64,000 nucleotides of DNA. Source: Embiotoca jacksoni. Lineage: Eukaryota > Chordata > Actinopteri > Embiotocidae. Shown here piece by piece: positions 23,563 through 35,800 of this stretch (position 1 is the first letter of the stretch; every line of letters begins with the position of its first letter). Under the pieces are notes generated by a model. The model was given only the letters and a program-made list of their open reading frames with translations. It did not search any database and was not told where the DNA came from. A program made the position numbers and the translations under genes. The stretch is taken from assembly GCA_022577435.1 (NCBI GenBank), contig JAKOON010000018.1:5475656-5539655 (forward strand), read 5' to 3'.

Positions 23563-23634
23563 TGACCCCGACGTGATTTGAACACGCAACCTTCTGATCT
23601 GGAGTCAGACGCGCTACCGTTGCGCCACGAGGTC
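23563..23634 (-). tRNA. tRNA-Trp(CCA), canonical vertebrate sequence
   Basis: This copy has acceptor GACCTCG/CGGGGTC, matching the canonical vertebrate tRNA-Trp as I know it. All stems pair. TTTCTTTT directly follows on the minus strand. Its flanks differ from the array repeats, so it may be the ancestral gene from which the array grew. Confidence 0.95.
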
Positions 23635-23639
23635 CGATA

Positions 23640-25360
23640 CGCACTCACTGGCAGGAAAACAGAATACAAACATTAACAGACCGATGGCATTTTCTTATTT
23701 TGTCTGTTTGTTTACTAAATAGGTATCGGATATAAATAAACATTTAGCCCTGTGTGATATAAACACCTCTAAACTCGTCACTTATCCAATAGCAGCGTCG
23801 TGAATAACGGAACAACATGCTGCGTCATGACCATTCATCTTCTTCCCTCATTAATAAGCCTGTCTTACTCATTTTATCCTCCGTCAGCACCATGGACAGC
23901 TGCCTACCTTGCGCGTGCTTATCATTTACGCTGGGTACTCGACGCGCATGTGCGAGTGACGTAGTTATATTTTTCATATTCCACAACTTCGCTCATATCA
24001 TAGGTTCATTCGCATTAAGACTTCCTGACACTACTACTTACTCCAGGGTATTTACTATGTGCTATTATTTGCAACGATTTTAATCAATTATTTGATTAAC
24101 AGAAAATTAAAAATCAACTATTTTAATAATCAAATATATATATATATTTTTTTTAAGAAATAATGCTAAAACTCAATTGTAGCTCTTTAAACATGAATAT
24201 TTTCTGGTTCCTTTCGTCCTCTGATAATAAACAGAATATGTTTTGGTTGTGGACTGTTGGTCAGAACAAAAAAATACATTTTACGGCTTCTTGGTTTAGG
24301 AAACACCGGTGAAAAAGTTCTCAGTAGTTTTTGACAATTTAAAGGCCAAAAAAATGATCAATTAATCACCTTAAATAATAGACTGATGAATTAATAATAA
24401 CAACAATTATTGTTAAAATTGTGAAATGTTTTTGAGCGAAAGTGAAAGATTGTTACTTTACACAAGGTATTGAAGAAACGTCATCTGTTACGTTTAAGGA
24501 AACATCAGGAGCTGGTTTAACACTCATGACCATCGTTTCAAATGTCGGATTAAAAAAAGTACGACATTTATGATTAATACCATATTCGGACACACCTCAA
24601 TAAAAAATCAAAATCAAAAAATCACAGGTGTAATTACCGAAATGATTGACGGCTTCATTCCATTTAGCCGCTTCAGTTTAAGGTTCTTTACATTTTGCAT
24701 ACGTCAACAGCTTTCTGGTACATTTCAGTTATGTGGGGGGGAAAAAAGCCATTTACTCTTTCAGCATGATCCTGTCCTGTGTTCTCATGCATTGACACGT
24801 GTTGTTACATTTGTTTAATCATATATTTAAAGCACTTCCTGTCGCTATCTACTTCAAAGTAAAAGCCTGTAAATTGGGTGTTTGATCGATCAGCTTGTTT
24901 ACAGCATAGACACAGCAAAAACAAAGGAAACACGACCTGTTGTCACAACAAACACTCAGAAGTGATTACAAGCAGTAATACCATCTCTGTATTGAAGCGT
25001 TCATTCATTGACAACAGCAGTAACCCCCCCACCTCCCCCCCTCCCGCCAAGTGACTCAAATGGATACAATAGACAAATCTTTACATAAAACCCTTCAGTG
25101 TTTTTATTCATTTATTTGACAAGCAGCAGGATCATGTTTGTCACCTCATTTTTCTTTACATTTGAAAGTAGATACAATAGTCAGTATACCAGTTTTATTA
25201 CAATATTTTTCCTAACTTCAGTACATTTAACAAAGAAAGAAAATAAACACACAACAACTGCAAACGTGAGAAAAGAAAGCATGTTTTTTTTGTTTTTTTT
25301 AATGTGTAGCCACCAATGAGTCATTGATGTCACAACTAATTCTTTCCCCGCTTTTCTTTT
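23640..25360. other. Intergenic stretch between tRNA array and CUL2 3' end
   Basis: AT-rich. Contains a copy of an AATCGATTAATC-type dispersed repeat at about 24.05-24.42 kb. No gene recognised. Confidence 0.55.
24050..24420. repeat. MITE-like dispersed repeat (ATTAATCA-type ends)
   Basis: Begins GCAACGATTTTAATCAATTA, has an internal TGGACTGTTGGTCAGAACAA, and ends with ATCAATTAATCACC-type sequence. Shares its layout with fragments near 26.9, 47.1, 55.1 and 57.8 kb. I recognise it as a common fish family but cannot fix the class. Confidence 0.5.
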
Positions 25361-25366
25361 TTTTCC

Positions 25367-25372
25367 TTTATT
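25367..25372 (-). terminator. CUL2: Candidate CUL2 polyadenylation signal AATAAA
   Basis: TTTATT on the plus strand reads AATAAA on the minus strand, about 390 bases below the CUL2 stop codon. Other candidates lie further left, so the true 3' end is not certain. Confidence 0.45.
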
Positions 25373-25758
25373 TTCTGTCGACGAGTATGTTTATCAGCTC
25401 TTTCCTCTCAAACGGCTATAGGCATTTTCTTTTTGTCGTTTGACGCACGGGTGCGTGGCACTGGTGATGTTGTAAACAGCTTAAAATCAGAAAGTGGGTG
25501 GGGTTTGGGAGGAGGGCGATATGGGTGGCGGTGGCGTCGGCTGGGCCGTCTTGACGTGACGCGATGACCCTTTCTCGAAGACGGAGGCACCGGTCCTGCT
25601 TCGGTCGGCGCACGGGGGATCGCGGCAGACGGCGACAGTCCAAAACCTAAATAGATGAATGAGTCTGCGTTGTGGTTCGTTTCATGTTTTCAACCTGTAT
25701 CTTGCCAGTCAGTCACGTGGGTGAGTGTTTGGGTGGAGGCGCCCCTCGGCTCCTGTGC

Positions 25759-25890
25759 CTATGCGACGTAGCTGTACTCGTCCGCCGAGGTCTGGCTTCG
25801 CTCGATGTACTGCTTGTCGATGAGCACCTCGATGCACTTCTTGATCATGCTGATACTGGGGTTGAACCTGGCTTTGGACTGATTGATGAC
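25759..25890 (-). CDS. CUL2: CUL2 last coding exon (residues 703-745)
   Basis: Encodes the C-terminal winged-helix part, VINQSKARFNPSISMIKKC... to ...DEYSYVA, then TAG. The acceptor is CCGTTCAG. Confidence 0.95.
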   Translation of the reverse strand, partial: VINQSKARFNPSISMIKKCIEVLIDKQYIERSQTSADEYSYVA

Positions 25891-27381
25891 CTGAACGGGA
25901 ACAAAGCGGAGCGGTTAGTGCGTCGTTGCACACGGACGCGAGAATGCTGCCACGCGCGCACCTGCTGAACACATTTCTTTACTTCCGCTGAAAACGACTC
26001 CTTGCTCAGATACACAGAGCACGTAACCGGAGCGGTTACTGCCCTGTCGGCACTTACACGGTCAAATATCATTCGGCCTTATTCATGGCGTCTGTTGAGC
26101 TTCAAAATTAGCCGGTTAATCAATTCACAGAAAGTCTATCGACAGCAATAGTCATCATAAATCGTCCAGCAGCAGCAGCAGTGACAAAGAAACACTGTTC
26201 AGGAGAAGCTGGAGCTTCCTCAGATGTCTTAATATGAAAATCCTTCACGCCAGTGGCTCCGCCCCCTTCCTCTACGGAGCCAAGATGGCGACCGTTTAGT
26301 GTGGAAAGTGTCCAGCGTTTCTCACGTCTTTGTTGAACCCGTTTTGAGTGCGTCGTCCGGCTACTTGTAGTTCACTCGCGTGTTTTTTTTTGGGCCCTCG
26401 ACAGACTTCGAACGCACTTGTGCACTCAAAATAGTGAGTTAGTACACAAGTAGGTCATTTATACACGTTTTGTCCTGAGAAAGCGAAGGACTGACTCACC
26501 CTACTCTGCCTCTGATTGGCCGGTTCGACTGTCAGATTGACTGGTCCAGACCAGTTCGTGACTGCACTTAAACAGCAGGCCAACATTCTCACAATGAAAA
26601 TACTAACATGTCGATGTTCATCATTTATGTAGCATTAACCGTGTTCACCATCTTAGATACTAACATTTGCTGTTCAGCAGTAAAGACAAAGTACAGCTGA
26701 GGCTGATGGGACGTTCTTAAATCATGATTCCCTCTGAAATGGGCAGTGAATGTCTGTAAAGACAAATCTGGAGACGCAACGAAACTAACTGCAACCAACA
26801 GGTTGGTATTTTTGCAGGAAGGAACAATAAAATCATTCAGACTTCTCTAGTTTGTGCAAGAATTCATGATGATCAATCAAACCGGTGCAGAGGAACCTCA
26901 AAACATTTGACAGGTTTCATCTCCGCAAGAGTGATTTTTTTTTTTTTTTGCTGCATATTTGAATTTCTGGGGTTCAGATGGTTGGTCAGAGAAAGCACCA
27001 CTGTGGGAAACTTGCCAGGAGTATTTTTCACTCTTCTCTGACATTTTTAGACTCAATAATTAGTCGATTATAAAAAAAATAAATAAAAAAAAAAGATGGA
27101 TTAAATGATGGAAATAATCACCAGGTGCAGCACTAATTCTTCTAACTTAATATCCTACATCATTTTTGCATTCCTCACCCCGAGACCAACAGGATTGTGA
27201 ACGTCTTAAAAGGTACATAAACTCCTCGTAAGGTAGAAGTACATCTCCCCGCTCACCTCCTGGATGAGGGCGTTGTGTCGGAGCACCTTGCGGGCCTTCA
27301 TGATTCTCACTATAGCAGCTTGTAAATACATTTTGCGGTCCTCGTCTACGGCGCTCCTCGTCTGCTCCATCTCCTAAACAT

Positions 27382-27412
<31 letters not shown>

Positions 27413-29665
27413 CAGGTTACATATCACACACATCCAAGCATATGCTTAATGTAACAACACTTTGGTATTCATGAACTTATTTCTTCAATCTTATTCTCCA
27501 CGTTTATACACCCACAGATTTTTCCCGCATGAGGTTAAATGAAGTGCCGTCTTGTCTAGAGGGGAAGAGCCAAGCTTAAGAGAGGATTGAGGATCATGTG
27601 TCCAGATAACCGTGAGTCTGACCTGAGGTGTGTCTTTCTGCATCGATGTTGTGATCTTGAACTTTGTCCTTTTACTGGTGAAACTCATATTTAGTGAAAA
27701 CGTGGACTCTGCTTCGATGTCCTCCTGTGAGCAGAAGGGAAGAGAAGACATCCTGTGTTTAAACGGTCGTCAGTGCTTTCCACGTGTGTGATACCGAGTC
27801 ACGGCGGTCGTCCGCGGACAAACCAACGCTCCCCACGAGAGCGCCGACCTTTTGCGAGTCGTGGTTGAGCATCTTCACGTCCAGCAGGGACTTGATGGTC
27901 TTCTGTAGCTCCTTCTCGTTCATCTGCGTGCCGTCCTGCATCTCCTTGTAGCTCACCGTCTGGCTGTTGTTGAAGGCCAGCAGCACAGCCATCTGGTAGG
28001 TGGTCACCATGGCGACGTAGGGCTTGGACAGGTAGTTCATCTTAACCTCACCTGCGTGTCAAGCGGAAACAAATCAAATCCGTTTTTAAACTCCCCGTCA
28101 CCGAGTTCACAGAACTATAAAATGATTTCAGTCACTGACGATAAAAAGACTTTGCTCATTAAATACCCAAACTTCTCACCACATATTTAAATCCTGGTTT
28201 AACGACTGCACCTGCATTACAATGACGTATCTGTCCTCTACAAGTGATCATGATTGGTTGTGATGACGATACTTCACAGCATCTATTTGGATTCACCAAA
28301 GTTCATTTTCAACGTTGTCTTCACACATTCTGCATTTATGAGGCGAGTTGTTCCTGTCGCTCACAAATGGAGCGCGGCACCATGAGGTGAACAGAGCGGA
28401 GGGAAGCTCGTGTCACGCGTGTTGCCAATTCACTGAAGCCGACATCATCTGGTGAGCTCCTCTCCGCTCATGTTCACGGTGAGATTACAATATTTGAATC
28501 GTGCTTCGTATGTTAACACGCAGCAAAACAGATGGATCACGGTATAATTTACAACATTTTAGGACAACAAATGCGTCAAGAAAAATAGTAAAACAAAAAC
28601 AAAAATAACATGCAACAAATCCCGTGTCGGGTTACTGTGTGCAGCCACACGTTCAGGTCGGTACTGAGAAACGGGCATCGTTCTTATTCAAATGGCACAC
28701 GATCCTGCTGCGTTTGTGTTACCTGTGCAGAGATAGTGCAGCCAGGTCAACTTCCTCCCACTGAAGTGCTGATTATAGAACAACTCAAACTGCAAAGGAA
28801 AGTGAAAGCAGAGGTTACTCCACGGCGCGCTCCCGGGATCAGCGTCGCTCCGTTAAACCTCAGCGGTGCTCCTCACCATCTGTACACTCTTCTCTAGCTC
28901 TTGAGGGATGGCGAACGTGGAGGAGGGGACGTGCGTGAGAGGCCAGGCGCCGGCCTGCAAAGCGACAGCATTTACCACAACAGGCAACAGTTCCTGAACC
29001 AGACTTCTACTTTCAACATCTTCCCGCTGGTGCGCGCGTCACATCAAGAGTCTGCCTCACTGACCTGTAATACGTAGATCTGGAAGCTGATGCCCAGGTC
29101 CACCACCGTCTCCTGTGTCTTGATGAAATTGTTGAACTTGTTGTTGAGGTCGGCACTGACGCTCATGTCTGTGTACATTCTGTGGAGTTTGCTGGTGAAC
29201 TCGTAGCCACAAGCCTGCTGTGGGGTTCAAGAGGGAGACGGGGTGTGTTTGAACAGAGGCGCAATAAAGAAGAAGGGACGCAGCAGCTAAAACAGACAGA
29301 TGGGGAGAATTAAACTGCTTTTTTTTTTTACAGCATGGTACGGCTCAGCTTGACTCGACTTTCTCATCAGGCGAAAGTAGTGGAGAGTAAAAGACAAGGG
29401 TCGTGATTTTGGAATATTTGAGTCAATAAATAGTACGCGCGAGTTTCGTTCCGTTTTTTTTTACCGGCGCCTGGTTGTAATGCTTTACTCCTGCCAGAAG
29501 GTGGCTGTAATGCACCTAAAAGCTGTTTGCCAGTCGCCTTTAAACAACTTTAAGAGAAGAAAGACACGTTGCTACCAGAGTCGGGCGCTTCGCGGGTAAA
29601 ACGGTGTGGCGCTGGGAAATGAAATGTCACGGTTCGAACAGCAGAAACATGTGAAGACGACTTTC

Positions 29666-29714
<49 letters not shown>

Positions 29715-32700
29715 TAGGGGCAACAGTTGATTAATAATGGAATAATTCCGAGGGATTATCTATCTGCATTTTGTTTCTTGAAGTGCCCACACAAGATGAG
29801 CTGAGAGCAGAAGGTGACATGAAAACACTGCAGACGACTGCGTTGCTGCATCATCACTGTGCGACATGCTGCACAAAGCTGTCAGCCAAACTACGACAGC
29901 GGCCGCAACTTCTTTTGTATTTACTGGGCCACCGGATTAAAACCAGGCTGGGGTCAGTGGAAGAGGTGCCGACTCTCCTCTGTTTGGCTGCCAGTGAAAT
30001 GACGCAGCGAGCGGGTGTGCATTTTGTTTTTTGTCCCGACGGGTCACCGAGACGGTTCTGTCTGCAGCGGAAGATGACGTTCAGAAAAGTAGCAAAGTGA
30101 GTCGAGTCCAGCGGAGCAGCACCACCGCTGGAGAGGCATCAATGAGCTCTTGAATGTCCCGCAGGACGTCCACGAGAAGCAGAAGCTTCGTGGGCTGGCT
30201 TCAGCGTCTTTAAATCACACTCGGTGCGTTCAGGTTCATAATGTCCAGCTTTGCATTTACCTTCAGTTTGTTGATCATGGCTTCTTCTGAATCCATTGAC
30301 AATGATAAACCGTGTATTAACCGCTTTGCTAGCATTCTGGCGTAAAACTGCAGGAAACAGAGGAAACAGTGAATATTTCAGGACGACTGAAAACACGTGT
30401 TGAACTATTTCAGGCGAAACACAACATCACAGTATATCTACATTTGAGCTTTTGTTACATTCTTCGTGTTACCTTTTGAAAGATGTCCTTGTCATCTATG
30501 TACTTGAACACTGTGATGAAGCTGGTCAGTTTGTCCTCCACCTCGTTCTCCGTCATTCCCTTTGCAGACTTTTTCAGCAGATTGTCACAGTATTTCGCCA
30601 GCTGCACGGAGACACCAGGAGGGACATGACCTGGTCGAGGCGCCGGGTATAACACTGTGTGTATGTGGTGCCTGTTTGTGTATGTACTCACGAGTTCGGG
30701 GGCTTTGCAGATGGACTTGGGCTCCCTGAAGTTCACCACAGACGTCAAAGCCTGAGAGAGAGACGTCGAACAAACACATTCAAACAAACCGTTTCCACTG
30801 CGAATAAAAGAGTAACACGCGCACCACGTCGCACTTTTAGTTTCGCAGCTACAGAGTGAAAAGAAATAAGAGCAAGGCGTTTCATACCTTATCGAGTGCA
30901 CTCATGAAGTGCTGATCTCCATTTAGAACTGTGTTAATGAGCTGAACAAATTTACTGTGAACCTCCAGCACGGACTCCACGAACAGGGTCGGCATCTAAG
31001 AGAGGCGGACGGGAGGAAGAAAAGTTCTAGTAGTAGCAGACAATGTTTAACGAGTCGAAACAATGACAAGACAAATAATTAACCTCTGGATTTTTAAAAC
31101 CTGTGGACTGATACTGGCAGAAAAAAGTGACAATGCAATATTCGCTGAAAACGAAACGGAACAAATTGAATGTCTCATTTTATCTTATGTTTACTCACAT
31201 TAAATTAAGCTGTCAAATGAAACGAATTTCAAGCTTTAGCGGTGCAACACACGGAGAGTAGCAGAAGAAACGTGAATACCACTTCCAAAGCTATTTTCCA
31301 AGAAGAATGGCCTGTTGAAAATCCACAGTTTGTACAAGCAGACGGACGCAGGTCCACACACGGTGCGCAACTACTAACATTTTCCTGAGAGAGGTTACTG
31401 GTGCCTCGGATGCCCTCGTTGTGGATATGGACCTGCAGCTCCTGGATCATGTGAGGCAACCCGCTGGCCACGGCCCGCAGCAGGGTGTACATGTTGGCCA
31501 TGTCTGGACACAACAACACAACAACACACACAGGTTGATCTCAGTCCCACAATGCAACGTGTGCGCAGCGTGACAGTGGACATACATGGTTATCCTGCAG
31601 TTCTCAGAAGCAGCTCTGGAACCGGATATCACGGAAACAATGAGGACATAAAAGAAGCATGTAGACTGACCTTCTCTCTTCTCTTGCCGGATAATGCTCT
31701 GGCACTCTCCGTGCAGGAACTGCAGATGGTCTGCCACCATCCTCTGCTGGCATTCGTGGATGACTTTGGAATAGGAGCTGGGGTGCAGGTACTTCCGACA
31801 CCGCACCTCTTCATCTTTCAACCGCGCCAATACCTGGAAGGAAGAAGAAAATCAGATGACTCAGCTTTGGTTTGAATTCATTCAAGTCCAATACAGAACT
31901 ATATGTCTGGTTTCTGTACATTATAGCAGGTTCACTTTAAATGAAGGCAGAAAAATGCAAATCTCCCTTTTTCCATTGTACCTGCACTGAGACAGGAGCC
32001 CAATTCTGTAGCTGCAAACATCTGAATTTCAGCTGCTACAGTTCGTCTTACTTTTGAACCATAAAACAAACATCCTCTAACAGCTCAGTTTGAAACACTA
32101 CGTCCCTTTTTAAACACTTCAAATATAACTTTTCAGAACTTTCAGGACCCCAAAAACATCCAAACCCATCTGTGCTGTGCAGAACAATTTATCCTGAAAG
32201 TTCTTTGATGAAAGAGAAACTGACGGGTTTTTTTTTTTTAAGTAAAATCTTGATGTAGCGTCAAGCACAGATTTCTCAAAGACATATTCCAGGTAAGAAA
32301 AAACAAGGAAGAGGAAAAAAAAAAAAAAAAAAAGGTTGTGAACCGGGTCAGGTAAGTGGCTGCGACTGAGTTTGTCCAGACAGGAGGACTCTACACTTCT
32401 GTGGAGTCCGGAGCTGCTCTTTCACAGCCGTATCACAAATCAGTGCTCATATCAACAAAGCAGCGCGCTGGCTGATCAGGCACACGGTGGTGATGCCATA
32501 GTAAAGCTTTAATGATGATCCTGTTTACAGGCTGTAGGGCTAAATCTATCAGACAAATCTGATTACTGCCAGGCTGAATGAACGACAGAGAAAGAAAGAG
32601 AGTGACAGAGGGCGAGTGAGAGGTCGTGGCAGCTGGAGTTGGCCTGCGGTCCAACATATCAGCCTCAGAGGTTTCATAGTAGGAGCTAATACTCAGATTA

Positions 32701-32738
32701 AAACTCTTATGTCACCACACTGACACGACCTGACAGCT

Positions 32739-32790
<52 letters not shown>

Positions 32791-32811
32791 CACGCACACA
32801 CACACACGCAC

Positions 32812-32862
<51 letters not shown>

Positions 32863-35800
32863 CCCTTTGTGAACGCCAACTTGTCCGATGGATGCTGGTG
32901 CAGATACACACACGACTCAAATACAGACAACAAGCAGGCCTGGACTGCAGCAGCTCGAGCGCTCACACGGCAGCTTGAACACAGCCGGCATTCACATACT
33001 TCCGTTATCTCGCCACATCTCTCCTACCTTCTCCATATACTGTGAGACGTTGGATTCCTGCAGTAGATTGGAGGCTTCCTGTTTGTAATACTCTCCTGTT
33101 TTTGTCAGAAATGGCCCTTCAAAGATGTCCTGATAAAACTGCAACACAGGGAGAGATTTAGTGGCCGTGCACACAGTTATGTAGAGGTCTATTTAAATGG
33201 CTGGTTTGCATTTGGTGGATGAGGCAAAACAAGTGATATTTACAGCTTTAGATTTTGCCCTCATTGTTCACATTAAAAAGGCTCAATTCAATAAAAAAAA
33301 TAAATACCACATGAGAAACTTGTGAACTGGGTGACCGGGTAGTTCTTCGTTGTCTCACCTTTAGTGGAAACTTCTTCTTGTACTGTTCAACATGAACAAA
33401 GGAGTTGATGACCCCGTGGATTACCTTCTGGTTGGGATTCTCGCCACATCGATCGCTGTAGGAAATGATGAAGCTGGTTTTAGGGCTCACTGATGAGGAG
33501 AATTGCCGTTTTTCTCAGTACAGGTTCAGTACTTCCGACAAGATCGTATCTCCAGACGAGGGATGTCATGAGAATCAGTGCGGTCTATCTATGATGCGAT
33601 CCATCAGATCATACTTAACAAAGGTACTGTAGATGCATTGGTAGCATATCGGTGCAGTTAATCGTAATAAAATTGCAATTTCAATCCACGTATCCGTGCG
33701 CTCTCATGTCTAAAAGGCAACGATTCTGCTGCATTTTCATTCGAGACATCAAAACAAGCGCTCCTACTTTCTCCCTCAACGATTTACAAGGTTTCCTTGA
33801 TTAATCTCAATATTTATATTATTATTAATATTACTAGAATACTTTATATCCTACATCAGGCACCCTCATATTAAAGTTGTCTTCTGTATCAGGTAAATGA
33901 GGGCAATACACACTGATATTGAAAAAAAATCCTGAGAGAATCGCAAATAAATCGTGATCCTGATTTCATCCAGAATTGTGCAATGTATGAAACTTCCGCT
34001 GGGATCCAAACACTTACTGTCATAAGTCTATTTATGTCTACATAATCCTACTGCTGGAACCACAGTCTGCTGCGCGAGTTCCACCAGGAACATTTTTGTT
34101 GTTGCACCGGATGCTGTTTATCAACTATAACATACTAACAGCACAAAGCTGGCTGATCCTGTGCGACTTTTATTCACCTTTTTGAATTGTTAACTCACAC
34201 TACACATTTGAATTGACCTTCCTTCAGTCAGAACTTGCGACGTCTCTGATCACACTGAGCGGTTCAATCAGCCACCGTGTGACTGAACAAAAACACCAAG
34301 CCACACTTGGTTCTGTCCGGTTTCTATTTATTTTGCCGTTATATTTGGTACCGTAAATCAAATACCAAATTTCTGATATTGTGACATCCCTCGTCCAGAC
34401 ATTACTACTATTTGGCACTGGAAAACAGGCATTGTAGCCATGGCAATTAAAGAAGAACAAGAGAATAGTTGGCAGAAAAACATTTCCCAAATTATAAGGT
34501 GAATAAATTATTGTGTGTTTTAGGCAACAACAAGTTTTGACTTCAGAAAATAAGCACGTGTGACAAACATACTTTTTGATTTCATTTAGCAACATCCGGA
34601 TCAGGACGGCCTGCAGGGGCTCGATCATTAACCTCCTCCACATATCGAGGGCCAACTGCAATGACAAATGAACAGGCAGCATGTTACCACAGAGCCGGCG
34701 GATCCATGTGCGGTACAGGTTTATTGGAAAACGTAGACCTGGGTAATTTATCACAGACACTGAATCCCACTCATCTCTCCATCTTTCTGTGTATGTTGCT
34801 TTCCTTATTTGTATCTAGTATCACCCCGGTGGGTGAGCAGATAAGGATGTTCAGGGAATGTATTGGTGGCCGTGTGTGACAGTCAGTCAGTACCTCTCCA
34901 ATCTCCATGAGCGGCTCATTCATGTCCACTCCCCCGTAGCCGTACTGCAGGTCTGCTTCTGTTAGTTTGTTCTTCTTGATGAACTGCGTGTTGAGATACC
35001 TGAACAATGTTTTTGGTGGAGGGGGTAAAGATGAGAAGATATCAATTTGCATACAACGCTTCTGAAAACTGAGTTAATTCGCTCGTAAAGACAAAGTGAG
35101 AGTGTCGGCTTTTAGTTGTCAAGTTATGCAGTGACGTGTGCGGGATTCCCTGGTAATATTAACGGACCTAAAAGACAGCATTCGTGGAAAATGTTTCACT
35201 TATAAATATCATGGACAAAATCCCTTCTACTTTCGGCGCTGTGTTGTGTACAGAGTCCGGCAGCAAGCATCTGACATTGTAGTCAATGAGAGGTTCATCG
35301 ATACTCCAATTATATTTTGCGGAAGTGGTTGAGTGAAGTACTTCTTTTATCCAAATGAAAAGCTCTGATGACAAAGAACGGTTTCTCAGCGGGGAAAAAG
35401 AACAGATGGGTTGCATTCATGCTCTCAGACGCAACATCAGTAACACTGACTGGTACGAATGTACACAGGTAATTCATGACCGCTTGAAAGATTAAAAACA
35501 GCTTATTAATAATAGGCAATGACCTATATTGACTAGATATATATATCTCACTGGTTTGGTTTGTGTCATTTGGTTTTCTTACACCTGTACACCCTCATGC
35601 ATCAACACACCACACACTTCACTCATGAACTGACTACATACCAACAAAGTTTTCTTAAATAACTATATTTTACTTTAAACAGTCATGCGTGTTCTTCACG
35701 TGTTGTCCTTGCCGGGTCGCGACATGAGAAAAGTGTCGATCGGAGCGATAAAATCCCTTTTATCAGCCGAGCGTGCAGCTTTATGGAGCATTTTGGCGCG

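Larger units (their letters stand above)
14200..23640. repeat. Alternately inverted tRNA-Trp repeat array
   Basis: Twelve full-length 72-nt tRNA-Trp copies and two fragments lie on mostly alternating strands (+14503, -15648 fragment, +15743, -16377, +16816, -17447, +17854 remnant, -18425, +18941, +20079, -20442, +20958, +22970, -23563). The flanks are repeated as well. Divergent tRNAs share a spacer containing AGTGGTGGAGAGGAGGGAAG and its inverse. Convergent tRNAs share a spacer containing CATTGATGTTTAATATGATT-type sequence. The unit length in the middle of the array is about 0.98-1.07 kb. Inverted duplication followed by tandem duplication explains the layout. Confidence 0.85.
29333..30080. 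repeat. Nested repeats in CUL2 intron (disrupted dispersed repeat)
   Basis: A head GGTACGGCTCAGCTTGACTC at 29.34 kb and a tail GAGCTGAGAGCAGAAGGTGA followed by CATGAAAACACTGCAGACGA at 29.8 kb belong to the family seen at 1.7-1.9 kb. The two parts are separated by a second repeat (29.46-29.58 kb, also at 60.98 kb) and a GT microsatellite. This suggests later insertion into an older copy. Confidence 0.45.

Noticed and set aside
25672..26072. Overlapping open frames around the CUL2 last exon
   Set aside because: Shadows of the real exon 25759-25890 in other frames.
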